From positions 1,381,725-1,445,724 of the forward strand of contig NZ_KI912268.1 of the NCBI RefSeq assembly GCF_000242615.2: DNA of 64,000 nt. The letters run 5' to 3'. Numbering within the stretch: position 1 is the first letter of the stretch; each line of letters opens with the position of its first letter. A program made the position numbers and the translations under genes. Source of the DNA: Holophaga foetida DSM 6591. GTDB taxonomy: Bacteria; Acidobacteriota; Holophagae; Holophagales; Holophagaceae. Positions 1 to 8,301 of this stretch are shown piece by piece. The notes beneath the pieces are model-generated. The model ran no database searches, was not told the origin of the DNA, and saw only the letters and a program-made list of their open reading frames with translations.

Positions 1-2
1 AG

Positions 3-299
3 GGCTGGGCCCTATGGATGCCCGAAGACCAAGCCTCCCTGGAGGATGGCGAGACTTTCCGCCACGACTGGATCGGATGCCAGGTTCTGGTGGGTGACCA
101 GATCGTGGGCGAGGTGATCCGCCTGGACCCCAGCCCCACGGGCTACGACATGGTCATCATGCGTGACCTGCGGCCGGGCCGCACAGGGCAGCGGGACATC
201 CCCTACATCAAGGCCTGGTTCCAGCTGGACCTGCCCAACCGGAAGGTCCATTTGGACCCTCCCCCGGGACTCCTGGAACTGGATCGGCTCAAGGACTGA
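3..299 (+). CDS. rimM: RimM, 16S rRNA processing protein (5'-truncated by window edge)
   Basis: The visible 98 codons are the C-terminal PRC-barrel part of RimM, which binds ribosomal protein S19 and helps mature the 30S head. The linker FRHDWIGCQV, the core DIPYIKAWFQLDL and the closing PPPGLLELD match the usual family spacing (WHDLIG..., IPY..., P.GLLEL). The frame is open to base 3, so the ATG at 18 is internal and not a start. The N-terminal domain lies upstream of the window. The trmD gene that often follows rimM is not seen here. Confidence 0.85.
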   Translation, partial: GWALWMPEDQASLEDGETFRHDWIGCQVLVGDQIVGEVIRLDPSPTGYDMVIMRDLRPGRTGQRDIPYIKAWFQLDLPNRKVHLDPPPGLLELDRLKD

Positions 300-312
300 G
301 TCGGATACAGAC

Positions 313-483
313 CTATTCAGGCTGGCTCGGAGCCGCCTCTCCCTCAATCCCCTGGGTTTCCTGGGGGATTTCTTCTGTCGGCGCATCGTCCTTGTGAAGC
401 TTGCGATTGCGCTTCTCTTCCTGCTTGCGCTGGCGGTCCAGGTCTTTGAGCCGCTTCTCGCGCTGGTAGTTCACACGAGCCAA
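313..483 (-). CDS. Small basic conserved hypothetical protein, TTG start
   Basis: A 56-residue protein beginning MARVNYQREKRLKDLDRQ, very rich in Lys, Arg and Glu up to residue 32, then an acidic tail. The start is TTG at 483, six bases after a clear AGGAG, which is why a scan for ATG would miss it. It follows cspA and its terminator on the same strand. Lys/Arg/Gln-rich proteins starting similarly occur in several bacterial phyla without a known role; nucleic-acid or ribosome contact is only a guess from charge. The alternative GTG four codons in has no better ribosome site. Confidence 0.6.
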   Translation of the reverse strand: MARVNYQREKRLKDLDRQRKQEEKRNRKLHKDDAPTEEIPQETQGIEGEAAPSQPE

Positions 484-498
484 GATGTTCTCCTAAAG

Positions 499-534
499 CT
501 AAAATGGCCCGCCACCCTGAAAGGGGGCGGGCCA
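499..534 (-). terminator. Rho-independent terminator of cspA
   Basis: A perfect 9-bp stem TGGCCCGCC/GGCGGGCCA (505-513 with 526-534), with CCCT/AGGG inside, lies just past the cspA stop. In the minus direction it is followed by a T-rich run (ATTTTAGCTTT). Confidence 0.85.
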
Positions 535-553
535 AGTATTTCAAAGGACAAGC

Positions 554-757
554 TTAGAGCTTGACGACGTTAACAGCCTGGGGGCCCTTCTGGCCCTGGG
601 CGCTTTCAAAGCTCACGCGCTGGCCTTCGTCCAGGCTCTTGAAGCCGGAACCCTGGATGGCGGTGTGATGGACGAAGAGGTCAGCGCCCCCGCCATCGGG
701 AGAGATGAAGCCGAAGCCCTTTTCAGCGTTGAACCACTTGACGATACCTTGAGCCAT
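554..757 (-). CDS. cspA: Cold-shock protein (CspA family)
   Basis: A 67-residue single cold-shock domain, the normal size. RNP1 is seen as KGFGFISPD and RNP2 as DLFVHHTAI, the single-strand RNA/DNA-binding strands. The start ATG at 757 gives [16 protein letters not shown], the canonical N-terminus; a longer upstream frame is not used. It acts as an RNA chaperone. Roughly 130 bp upstream to the next gene could hold the long leader typical of csp mRNAs, but no cold-box was identified. A strong terminator follows. Confidence 0.97.
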   Translation of the reverse strand: MAQGIVKWFNAEKGFGFISPDGGGADLFVHHTAIQGSGFKSLDEGQRVSFESAQGQKGPQAVNVVKL

Positions 758-895
758 TGTAAATATCCTGATTGTCTCTTTTATGGGGGCTGGTGCAAGT
801 CGAGACAATGGCCGGCTCAGCGTCAGAAACCCGCGAGATGCGCAGTCTCCTCTCTCCACAATGACTCCTTTCCTGGAAAAAGGGAAAAAAGTTTC

Positions 896-1642
896 TCAAT
901 AGACCACCGCCTCCGCTTTCGGATCGAAGGGGTTGGTCCTCACCGCCAGGGAGAACAGGAAGGGATAGTCGCTCTGGAGGTGGCGCACGTAGTCCAGCCA
1001 CTGGGCGCAGAGCTGGGTGTAGGCGCGCCTGGCATCGTTGGCGAGGTGGGCCGCATCGCTCGAAGGGATGTCTACCAGACTGCGGCGAGCCTCCAGCTCC
1101 TCCCCCAGGTGGGTCACGGCCCAGAGGAGCTCTGCAAAGGCCTCGTGCTCCAGCAGGGCCTGATTGCCCAGCAGGCTGAGCAGGAAGCGCTTCTCCTGCA
1201 CCAGATGATTCTTGAGCCCTTCCAGATCGCAGCCACTCAGATCCATGACGGCGTGGTGCCCGGCCAGAAAACGCTTGGCCCCCACATAGTCGGCGGGCTT
1301 CCAGGCATTGCTGGGCACCAGTTCCCTGTGGAGATCCCCCAGGTTCCGGTCAGCTGCGGCCAGACGCTTCAGCAGGCTGCTGCCCACCTCCGAGAAGAAG
1401 GCGCCAATGACCATATTGAGCTTTCGGAGCGTGGCCTGGCGTTCCCGGGCCCGCAACAGGCGATCAATACAGATGGTGACGATGGCCACTTGCAGGAAGA
1501 GGAAGGCCACATCCCCCAGCAGGAAACGCCACATCTCATTGTGCAACTCGTTGCCGGGGAAGATGGCCCAGCGCAGGGCGAAGAGCACAGCCGCCAGGCC
1601 CACAAGGGCGGTCGTAAGCAGGACTTCCGAACGGTATTTCAT
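896..1642 (-). CDS. Two-span membrane protein of unknown function
   Basis: A 248-residue protein from the ATG at 1642. Two hydrophobic segments lie near residues 7-27 and 39-60, followed by a basic stretch (DRLLRARERQ) and about 190 soluble, helix-rich residues with a cytoplasmic look. No catalytic motif was recognised. A longer frame from TTG at 1705 would run through the hairpin that ends sppA, so the ATG after the hairpin was chosen. It could be read through from sppA but is probably separately expressed. Confidence 0.6.
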   Translation of the reverse strand: MKYRSEVLLTTALVGLAAVLFALRWAIFPGNELHNEMWRFLLGDVAFLFLQVAIVTICIDRLLRARERQATLRKLNMVIGAFFSEVGSSLLKRLAAADRNLGDLHRELVPSNAWKPADYVGAKRFLAGHHAVMDLSGCDLEGLKNHLVQEKRFLLSLLGNQALLEHEAFAELLWAVTHLGEELEARRSLVDIPSSDAAHLANDARRAYTQLCAQWLDYVRHLQSDYPFLFSLAVRTNPFDPKAEAVVY

Positions 1643-1658
1643 GGGACTCCAAATGAAA

Positions 1659-1684
1659 CAGCCCGCCGCGAAAGGGGCGGGCTG
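1659..1684 (-). terminator. Hairpin terminator after sppA
   Basis: CAGCCCGCC/GGCGGGCTG, a 9-bp stem with an 8-base loop, starts 22 bases beyond the sppA stop and is followed by TTTCATTT in the minus direction. The T-run is modest, so termination may be incomplete. Confidence 0.65.
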
Positions 1685-1705
1685 ATGGAACTCGGATGCC
1701 GACAA

Positions 1706-3490
1706 TCAGCGGTACGTCACATCCACAGGCAGGCGGGCGTATATCCCGAAGGGATCATTGAGGGACTGGAGCGTGCCCAGCTGCCGCTCCAGTTGCGACT
1801 TGAGCTCAAGCACGGGTCCCCGGGCCAGGGGTTTGCCTCCACCGCCCCCGAGAAGCTTCATCAGCTTCTCCGCGGGCGACCGGGGGGATTCGGGTGCATC
1901 CACCCGGTAATCCGCCTCGATCCTGGCCTTCTTGGCAGCCCAGCGGATGGCATCCTGGAGGCCCCCCAGATCGTCCACCAGGCCGAGACGCTTGGCCTCG
2001 ACACCGGACCACACCCGCCCCTGGGCAATCTCCTGGACCCGCTCCCGTTTCATGTTCCGCCCCTCGGCAACCTTGGTCAGGAACTGGTCGTAGATGTGGT
2101 CCACGAGCCCCTGGATCCGGGCGAGTTCCGCCGGAGAAGCAGGCCGGAAGAGACTGGGGAGGGCAAGCTTGGCCGTCTGCACGCCATCGAAGCTGATGCC
2201 ATGGTCCGTGGCCAGCTTACGGACATTGGGCAGCATCCCGAAGACGCCGATGGATCCGGTGATGGTGGCAGGCTCGGCAAAGATGCGGTCGCCAAAAGCG
2301 CTGATCCAGTACCCGCCGGAGGCCGCCACAGTCCCCATGGAAATAACCACAGGCTTGGACTTCCTGGCCAGCACCAGCTCCCGCTGGATCACCTCGCTGG
2401 CAGTGGCGCTTCCCCCGGGGCTGTTCACCCGCAGGACGATGGCCTTGATATCGGAATCCAGGCGCAGGCGGCGGATCTCCTGGCTCAGGCGATCCCCGCC
2501 CACCTGGTTCCCCTCCCCTTCCCCATCCACGATCTCGCCCTCGGCGTAGACCACCCCGATGAGGTGTTTCCCCTTGGTCTTGTGAGGCATCTTGGCGTAG
2601 GCGGAAAGGTCGATCTGCGGGAAGTCCTGGTCATGATGCCCCTTCCCGGCGAAGGTCTTGAGCTGGTCGAGAACCTCGTCATAGGGGGCCAGCTTGTCCA
2701 CCAGTCCAGCCTTCTCGGCCTCCTCGGCCGTCAACAGGGCCTTTTCGTCCGCAAGGGACTGGATGAAGGCCGCCGTCTTGCCACGGTCCTGGGCCACCGT
2801 CCCCTTCCAGTCAGCCCACACATCATCCAGCAGCTTCTGGTACTGCTCACGGTTGGCATCGCTCATCCTCTCAAGGATGAAGGGTTCCACGGCACTCTTG
2901 TACTTGCCCACCCGGGTGACCTGGACCTCGATGCCATATTTCTTGAAGGCCCCGGCCAGGAACACCATCTCGGCGCTTGGGCCGGTCATTTCCACCATCC
3001 CGAAGGGGTTGCAGTAGAGGGTCCCGACCCCGGCGCAGAGGTAGTATTCCTTCTTGCTCCAGGTCTGGTTGTAGGCGATGACGGGCTTGCCGGATTCCGC
3101 CTTGAAGCGCTGGATGGCCTCCCGCAGCTCCTTCAGGGCCGCGGGCCCCGCCCCGTAGCCCACGGACTGGATGTTGCCCGTAAGGTACAGCGCACTGATA
3201 TTCCGGTCCCTGGCCGCCCGATCCAGAGCGGAGATGAGCACCGCAAGCGGCGTCCCATCCGAATCCTGGTCCCTCATGGCCTTCCGGAGGATCTCGCCGG
3301 GTCCCTCTTCCCGAGGGGCGTCCGGGATGTTGGTGGACAGGTCGAATACCAGCACAGCCCGGGAGGGAACCGCGGGCTTGCTGGAGGCCCCGACCGCCGC
3401 CAGAAGCCCAAAGAGCAGGAGCACCCCTATGCCCACGAAAAGCCCCAGGGCGACCAGGGAAGCGAACAGAGACTTGAAAAAGTCCTTCAT
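1706..3490 (-). CDS. sppA: Signal peptide peptidase SppA, long (67K) type
   Basis: A 594-residue membrane-anchored serine protease that degrades cleaved signal peptides. A single N-terminal anchor spans residues 10-33. It carries the tandem duplicated SppA domains of the long type: the N-terminal half holds the general-base lysine in VGKYKSAVEPF (Lys198) and the C-terminal half the nucleophile in MGTVAASGGYW (Ser391), matching the Ser/Lys dyad shared between the halves in E. coli SppA. Length agrees with the family (about 600). A Gly-rich linker and extra tail follow residue 540. It sits 12 bp after the Omp85 gene on the same strand, so the two may be co-transcribed. Confidence 0.95.
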   Translation of the reverse strand: MKDFFKSLFASLVALGLFVGIGVLLLFGLLAAVGASSKPAVPSRAVLVFDLSTNIPDAPREEGPGEILRKAMRDQDSDGTPLAVLISALDRAARDRNISALYLTGNIQSVGYGAGPAALKELREAIQRFKAESGKPVIAYNQTWSKKEYYLCAGVGTLYCNPFGMVEMTGPSAEMVFLAGAFKKYGIEVQVTRVGKYKSAVEPFILERMSDANREQYQKLLDDVWADWKGTVAQDRGKTAAFIQSLADEKALLTAEEAEKAGLVDKLAPYDEVLDQLKTFAGKGHHDQDFPQIDLSAYAKMPHKTKGKHLIGVVYAEGEIVDGEGEGNQVGGDRLSQEIRRLRLDSDIKAIVLRVNSPGGSATASEVIQRELVLARKSKPVVISMGTVAASGGYWISAFGDRIFAEPATITGSIGVFGMLPNVRKLATDHGISFDGVQTAKLALPSLFRPASPAELARIQGLVDHIYDQFLTKVAEGRNMKRERVQEIAQGRVWSGVEAKRLGLVDDLGGLQDAIRWAAKKARIEADYRVDAPESPRSPAEKLMKLLGGGGGKPLARGPVLELKSQLERQLGTLQSLNDPFGIYARLPVDVTYR

Positions 3491-3502
3491 TGAAACTCCA
3501 TC

Positions 3503-6500
3503 TCAGAACTGGAATCCTGCCGAGATCAGCAGGTTCTTCAGCTGGGTTTCCTTCTCCTCCTGGGTGCGCGGCTTGCCCAGAAGCTGTTTCACATCCACGG
3601 CGTACTCGATCTTGATAGGGAAGCCGATCTTGAGGATCGCGCCCAGCCCTACGGAGGTCCGGAATGGATCATGGTGCTTATCGTTGAGCTTGGAGTACAC
3701 CTGCCCAGAGTCCACAAAGACCTCACCCCAGAAGGTGGGACTCACGACGGGAAAGCGGTATTCCGCATTGATAAGGGCCAAGCCCTGCCCGCCAAGGGCC
3801 ACCCACTGTTCCACCGTGGTGCCGCTTGAGGTGGTCATGGGCACCTTTTCCCGGGGCCCCAACCAGTCAGGCTGGACACCCCGCTGGGAAAAGGGACCGC
3901 CCCCGAAGAAGCGCTCAGAAAGGGGCAGATCCTCGGCGCTGCTGGCGGTGGGACGGGCCATGCCCACCCGCAACCCCAGCATGGCCACACCGGCCCAGGC
4001 CCGGGCCCCCACGGGCCAGGTCCACTGCTGCCGGAGATCCACCTTCACGAAGCTGCTGTTGGGGCTGGTGCCCAGGAACTGGGTCGCCAGTTCGACCCGC
4101 CCCACCGAATACTGGCCACGGGTGGGATCGAAAGGGTTGTCCCGGGTGTCCCGCACGACCTGGAAGTAGGGGGCTGAGATCACCGAGTGGCTGGGACTGC
4201 GGATGATCTTGTTCAGTACCTCGTCGGACACGCTGGGGGCATCCAGATCCGCCCTGACCTTGACCTTCACCTGCTCAAAGCGGTGACCCACCTGGAAGAG
4301 GAGGTGCTCCCCCTTGCGCCACTCCAGCCCGGTGGTGAGGCGTTCGCGCGTGATTTCATAGGCATCCCGCCGTTCGAGAATGTAGGCCCCCTCCATCCGG
4401 AGTTGGGTGCGCTTCGGCAGCCAGGCCCAGGGGGAGAACCAGGGATCCGTATACCCCAGGCTGTACATGTCCACGGAACGGGGGGAATCGCCGGTGGGAA
4501 AGACCTTGCGGAGTCCAGGGTTGTTGATGGTGCCATCGCCCGCCCGCAGGCCGAAATCGATGGTGCGCCCCATCCCCCCCACGTTGAGTCGCTGGACGCC
4601 GGTCCCGATGTGGTACCCCTGGGCCCGGTCATACCCGAAGGAGTTGGTGATGACCCAGGGGGAACGCTCCTGAACATTCAGGGCCATGTCCCCGGGCTTC
4701 CACGCAGCCCCCTCGGACTTGCCCTCCGACAGGCTGTAGAGGTCCACCCGGTCGAAGGCCCCCAGATTGGCCACCTGGGCCTGGGTGCGCACCGCCCGCT
4801 CCGGGTCCAGGGGGGCTCCCGGATCAAGGAGCGATCCCCGAAGGAAGGCGGCGGCACGGGTGTCGTCCGCCCCCTTGATCACCACCCGCCGGATCTGTTC
4901 TGTGGGCTGGGCAGGCACATCTATGCGCACCACAGCGGCCCCCTCACCCCCCTCAAGCTTCAAATGTTCCTGGGGGCGCTGCACCCCCAGGGCGACCAGG
5001 CGCTGGTGCACCAGGTAGAGGACCTGGGCCAGATCCCGCTTGACCATGGGGACAGGGCTGGAGAAGTCCAGGGCATAGGCACCGCTCTCGCCGGGAATGG
5101 CGCGCAGGGTGGCCGTGTTCTTTTCGAGGCCGGGTCGGTCGCTGCGGTAGATCCGCAAAGCCGGATCCCCAGACTTGAGCATGAAGGGACGATCCGCAAA
5201 GGAAGCCGTCAGAACCTCCGCCATGCCGGAGGCGCTTGCGGCGAGCTCTGGAGCCACCCAGAGTTCCAACCGACGAAGGGCTCTGGCATTGCCCTCCCGC
5301 ACCTGGAAGACCAGGGTGGCATCCTCCCCCTTCCGCTCCATGGGAGGCCGACGAAGTGTCATGTCCGTATAGCCCCGGACGGCGTAATGGCCTTTGATCT
5401 GGTTTTCCAGCCCTCCGATCAGGTCCGGAGTCAGAAGGGGATCCCCAAAGAACAGCCAGCGCCGGGGAATCTGCAGGGAATCCAGAAGCTGGGCAGAGGG
5501 GACTTCCGCATTCCTCTCGAAACGCACCCCCTGAAGACGGTACCGAGGACCACTCTGTATCCGGTAGGTGACCCGCACCTCCTCAGGGACAGGCCTGATG
5601 ATCTCCCGCACGGAAGACACCTGGGCATCCAGGTATCCCCGGGACCTCAGGAGCCGCAGGATCCGACGTTCTCCCTCCCCCAGGAGCTCAGGACTGTAGG
5701 ATTCAGCCCGCGCGAGAGGCAGCAGTTCCTTGGGACGACTCCACCCCAGGCCGGACCCCTGGATCCGTAGACGCACCACAGGGCCGGGCTCCACCTGGAC
5801 CACCAGCGTCCCAGTCGCAGCATCAAAGGCCAGTTCCGCCTTCCATTCGTAGCGCCGATCCTTCAGGAAGCGCTCCCGCAGCTGCACCCTGGCCACCCGG
5901 GCGGCCTCGGCATGCCAGAGGCTGACCCCGGTCTTGAGGCCGATGATCTTCCGGAGTTTCTCCACGGAATAGGGTCCGGGGCGCCCAGTGATCTGAATGT
6001 GCCTGACCAGGGTGGCGCTCCCGCAGTCGACCCGGATCAGAAGCGCCCTTCCCCCCTGGCGGGGTTCAACACTGACCTTGGCCTCCGGGTAGCCCGAACC
6101 TCGCAGCTGGGTCTCGGCCCGGCTGCGCCATTGTTCCCGACGGGCATCCCCCACCCGGATGCCCTTACGCAACTCGGAGAACAGGGACTTCCTCAGATCC
6201 GCCGGGCAGTCCCCAGCCCACTCCCATCCTTCCAAGGATGGCCATGGTTCCAGGGTGATAAGGCAGCCCGCCTGCCCTCCCTCGGCCTGAAGAGCCCCGG
6301 ACACTTGGCGGAAGCGGTCTGTGGCCCGAATGGCCGCCAGGGCGAGCTCGAGATCCTCCGGAGGAAGCGGCCTCCCGGTGGGGAGTCCCGCTGCCACCCG
6401 GGCAAAGGCCTGGTCATCGCCCTCGCCCCCAGAAAAGTGGACCCAGGCCAGGGGAGCAGCGTTGACGGTCGCAGGCTCTGCCCCTATCAACAGGGAAGGG

Positions 6501-6544
6501 GCCAGAGCGCCCAGAGAGATGAGAGATCCGCGAAGTAGCCCCAT
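3503..6544 (-). CDS. Omp85-family outer-membrane assembly protein (BamA/TamA-like)
   Basis: A 1013-residue protein with a signal peptide (residues 1-22), a long periplasmic region with several POTRA-like units (clear ones around 165-420, for example VRLRIQGSGLG and YRLQGVRFER; another near 555-640) and a C-terminal 16-strand-type barrel from about residue 690 ending in ...ISAGFQF with terminal Phe. The lid-loop motif is ERFFGGGPFSQRGVQP: the Arg-Gly is kept, but the usual VRGF reads QRGV. Such proteins insert beta-barrel proteins into the outer membrane. Whether it is the essential BamA or a TamA-like paralogue cannot be decided; the absence of skp/lpx neighbours argues against the standard bamA locus. 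Confidence 0.85.
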   Translation of the reverse strand: MGLLRGSLISLGALAPSLLIGAEPATVNAAPLAWVHFSGGEGDDQAFARVAAGLPTGRPLPPEDLELALAAIRATDRFRQVSGALQAEGGQAGCLITLEPWPSLEGWEWAGDCPADLRKSLFSELRKGIRVGDARREQWRSRAETQLRGSGYPEAKVSVEPRQGGRALLIRVDCGSATLVRHIQITGRPGPYSVEKLRKIIGLKTGVSLWHAEAARVARVQLRERFLKDRRYEWKAELAFDAATGTLVVQVEPGPVVRLRIQGSGLGWSRPKELLPLARAESYSPELLGEGERRILRLLRSRGYLDAQVSSVREIIRPVPEEVRVTYRIQSGPRYRLQGVRFERNAEVPSAQLLDSLQIPRRWLFFGDPLLTPDLIGGLENQIKGHYAVRGYTDMTLRRPPMERKGEDATLVFQVREGNARALRRLELWVAPELAASASGMAEVLTASFADRPFMLKSGDPALRIYRSDRPGLEKNTATLRAIPGESGAYALDFSSPVPMVKRDLAQVLYLVHQRLVALGVQRPQEHLKLEGGEGAAVVRIDVPAQPTEQIRRVVIKGADDTRAAAFLRGSLLDPGAPLDPERAVRTQAQVANLGAFDRVDLYSLSEGKSEGAAWKPGDMALNVQERSPWVITNSFGYDRAQGYHIGTGVQRLNVGGMGRTIDFGLRAGDGTINNPGLRKVFPTGDSPRSVDMYSLGYTDPWFSPWAWLPKRTQLRMEGAYILERRDAYEITRERLTTGLEWRKGEHLLFQVGHRFEQVKVKVRADLDAPSVSDEVLNKIIRSPSHSVISAPYFQVVRDTRDNPFDPTRGQYSVGRVELATQFLGTSPNSSFVKVDLRQQWTWPVGARAWAGVAMLGLRVGMARPTASSAEDLPLSERFFGGGPFSQRGVQPDWLGPREKVPMTTSSGTTVEQWVALGGQGLALINAEYRFPVVSPTFWGEVFVDSGQVYSKLNDKHHDPFRTSVGLGAILKIGFPIKIEYAVDVKQLLGKPRTQEEKETQLKNLLISAGFQF

Positions 6545-6554
6545 GAAATCGTGT

Positions 6555-6890
6555 TCAGAACCCGGCGACGGCTTCGGCCTCGGTTTCCGCGACGGCGAAA
6601 ACCGAGTGGAGACCGGTGAGGGTGATCAAGCCCAGGGTGCGAGAGTTCATGCCGCAGATCTTGAGCTCACCGCCAGCCTTCTTGATGGAGGTGTAGCAGC
6701 CCACCAGCTCCCCCACCCCAGAGGAGTCCAGGTAGCTGACCTTCTCGAAATTGAGCACGATCCGTCGGGTCCCATTGTCCAGGGCTGCGCGGACAGCCTC
6801 ACTCAGCTCCTGATCCCCTTCCCCCAGAGTGATCTTCCCCTCGAGGCAGAGGATCCGGACATCCCCCTGAGTGCGTTGAATGATGTTCAT
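6555..6890 (-). CDS. STAS-domain anti-anti-sigma factor (SpoIIAA/RsbV-like)
   Basis: A 111-residue single STAS domain. The signature VSYLDSSGVGELVGCY holds the serine pair 56/57, one of which is the kinase target in this family; phosphorylation would release or bind an anti-sigma kinase. The start ATG at 6890 gives MNIIQRTQGDVRIL; an upstream extension lacks family similarity. It is divergent from flgB with a 161-bp gap. No partner kinase or sigma factor is in the window. A role in motility or stress control is only suggested by position. Confidence 0.88.
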   Translation of the reverse strand: MNIIQRTQGDVRILCLEGKITLGEGDQELSEAVRAALDNGTRRIVLNFEKVSYLDSSGVGELVGCYTSIKKAGGELKICGMNSRTLGLITLTGLHSVFAVAETEAEAVAGF

Positions 6891-6989
6891 GTCACGTCCT
6901 CGCGCAGCTTGTCCGGCAGTGTACCAAGTCCCATCGGCACGGGTCTGGGAAAAACGCAGGTCAGTCCACAGATGGACAGCCAAGAGCCC

Positions 6990-7003
6990 GGCACGAACCC
7001 TGC
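6990..7003 (+). promoter_or_regulatory. Sigma-54 (RpoN)-type promoter of flgB operon
   Basis: GGCACGAACCCTGC has the -24 GG and -12 GC with exactly ten bases between them, close to the TGGCACG-N4-TTGC consensus. A start site near 7015 would leave about 37 bp to the flgB ATG. The same word recurs before fliK. Confidence 0.75.
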
Positions 7004-7051
7004 AACCAGCCATTCGCATCCGCCGATTCCCGGCGATTTCTGCAGGGTTCC

Positions 7052-7471
7052 ATGTTCGACCTCATTTCCTCCAATCCCATGATCCAGACGATGGACCGCA
7101 GCATGACGCTGGCCTCCCGGCGCATGGGGCTCATCGCTTCCAACATGGCCAACCTGGACACCCCCGGCTACCACACCCAGGACTTCTCCTTCCAGGAAGC
7201 CCTGAAGGAGGAAGTCAGCGCTATCTCTGGGAACACTTTGCCCATCCAGCGGACCCACGCCAACCACATGTCCGTCCAGTCCTCGGGCTTCCTGCCCCGG
7301 ACCACCGATCCCATCAGCCCCAGCTACGAACGCAACGACGGCAATGATGTGAGCCTGGATCGGGAATCCATGCTCCTCAACAAGACCCAGGCCGCCTACA
7401 CCCTCAGTTCCAACTTCGCTCAGTCCGAACTCCGACGCATCCTCAAGGCCATCACCGAGGGAGCCAAGTAA
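7052..7471 (+). CDS. flgB: Flagellar basal-body rod protein FlgB
   Basis: A 139-residue proximal rod subunit, secreted by the flagellar type III system and placed above the MS ring. The N-terminal motif ASRRMGLIASNMANLDTPGY is the rod/hook family signature, and the C-terminus holds the complementary coiled-coil segment (MLLNKTQAAYTLSSNF). It is the first gene of the cluster, with a sigma-54-type promoter upstream. Its stop overlaps the flgC start (TAATG), indicating translational coupling. Confidence 0.96.
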   Translation: MFDLISSNPMIQTMDRSMTLASRRMGLIASNMANLDTPGYHTQDFSFQEALKEEVSAISGNTLPIQRTHANHMSVQSSGFLPRTTDPISPSYERNDGNDVSLDRESMLLNKTQAAYTLSSNFAQSELRRILKAITEGAK

Positions 7472-7893
7472 TGAGCTTCAACCAGATCTACGACATCGCC
7501 GCGTCGGGCATGAGCGCCCAGCGACTCCGGGTCCAGCTCATCGCCGCCAACGTGGCGAACTCCGAGACCACCCGGACCGCAGGTGGCGGCCCCTACCGGA
7601 AGAAGGAAGTCACCTTCCAGGTCCAGCCCATGGGCCAGACCTCCGATGGCATGCCCCTCACCGGCGTGGGCGTGGGTCAGGTCCTGAACTCCCGGGATCC
7701 CTTCGTGGCCAAGTACGACCCCAACCACCCCGATGCGGACGCCGAAGGGATCGTGCAGTATCCCAACGTGAATCCCGTGGAAGAGATGGTGAACCTCACC
7801 GAGGCCAGCCGCTCCTACGAGGCCAACGTGGCCGTGATCCGCGCCGTCCGGACCATGGCCCTCTCCACCGTGGACCTCCTCCGGGTGACGTGA
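7471..7893 (+). CDS. flgC: Flagellar basal-body rod protein FlgC
   Basis: A 140-residue rod protein. The N-terminal signature ASGMSAQRLRVQLIAANVAN and the C-terminal NPVEEMVNLTEASRSYEANV are typical of FlgC. It assembles with FlgB and FlgF into the proximal rod. It overlaps flgB by one base. A 67-bp gap to fliE has no promoter I could recognise. Confidence 0.96.
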   Translation: MSFNQIYDIAASGMSAQRLRVQLIAANVANSETTRTAGGGPYRKKEVTFQVQPMGQTSDGMPLTGVGVGQVLNSRDPFVAKYDPNHPDADAEGIVQYPNVNPVEEMVNLTEASRSYEANVAVIRAVRTMALSTVDLLRVT

Positions 7894-7960
7894 CGGAATT
7901 CTGACTGGCGTCCGCCCCATCCCTGCCCCATCCTGAATTGAGCCCTTGCGAGCCGCCCCC

Positions 7961-8272
7961 ATGGATCCCCTGAACCTCAACCAGCTCCCCTCGATCAAGC
8001 CCCTCACCGAGGCCGGCACGGCCGCAGGACAAGGGACTTCGAGCAGCGACGGTGCGAATTTCGGCGACATTCTGAAGCAGGCGCTTCAGGAAGTGAACGC
8101 CGTCCAGAGCACCGCCGAACAAGAGGCACGGAACTTGATGACAGGGGAGACAACTGACATGCATACGGCGATTCTGGCGGTCCAGAAAGCTGATGTCAGT
8201 TTTCAGATGATGATGGCCGTTCGGTCCAAACTGATCGACGCTTACCGGGAAGTCATGCGAACGCAGATGTGA
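7961..8272 (+). CDS. fliE: Flagellar hook-basal body complex protein FliE
   Basis: A 103-residue FliE, the adaptor between the MS ring (FliF) and the rod. The family core is seen from FGDILKQALQEVNAVQ through the C-terminal KLIDAYREVMRTQM. The ATG at 7961 was chosen; a TTG fifteen bases upstream has no ribosome-binding advantage. The flgB-flgC-fliE-fliF order is the standard one. Confidence 0.94.
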   Translation: MDPLNLNQLPSIKPLTEAGTAAGQGTSSSDGANFGDILKQALQEVNAVQSTAEQEARNLMTGETTDMHTAILAVQKADVSFQMMMAVRSKLIDAYREVMRTQM

Positions 8273-8301
8273 CCTAGGCGCCCGGCCATCGAAAGGATCC
8301 C

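Noticed and set aside
665..3493. A 942-codon open frame on the plus strand opposite sppA
   Set aside because: It is the mirror of high-GC codon use in sppA and its neighbours, has no domain, and is Gly/His/Pro/Leu-rich as antisense frames in GC-rich DNA are.
4187..5770. A 527-codon plus-strand frame inside the Omp85 gene
   Set aside because: Same explanation: composition-driven antisense frame, no motif, and the opposite strand has a clear Omp85 protein.
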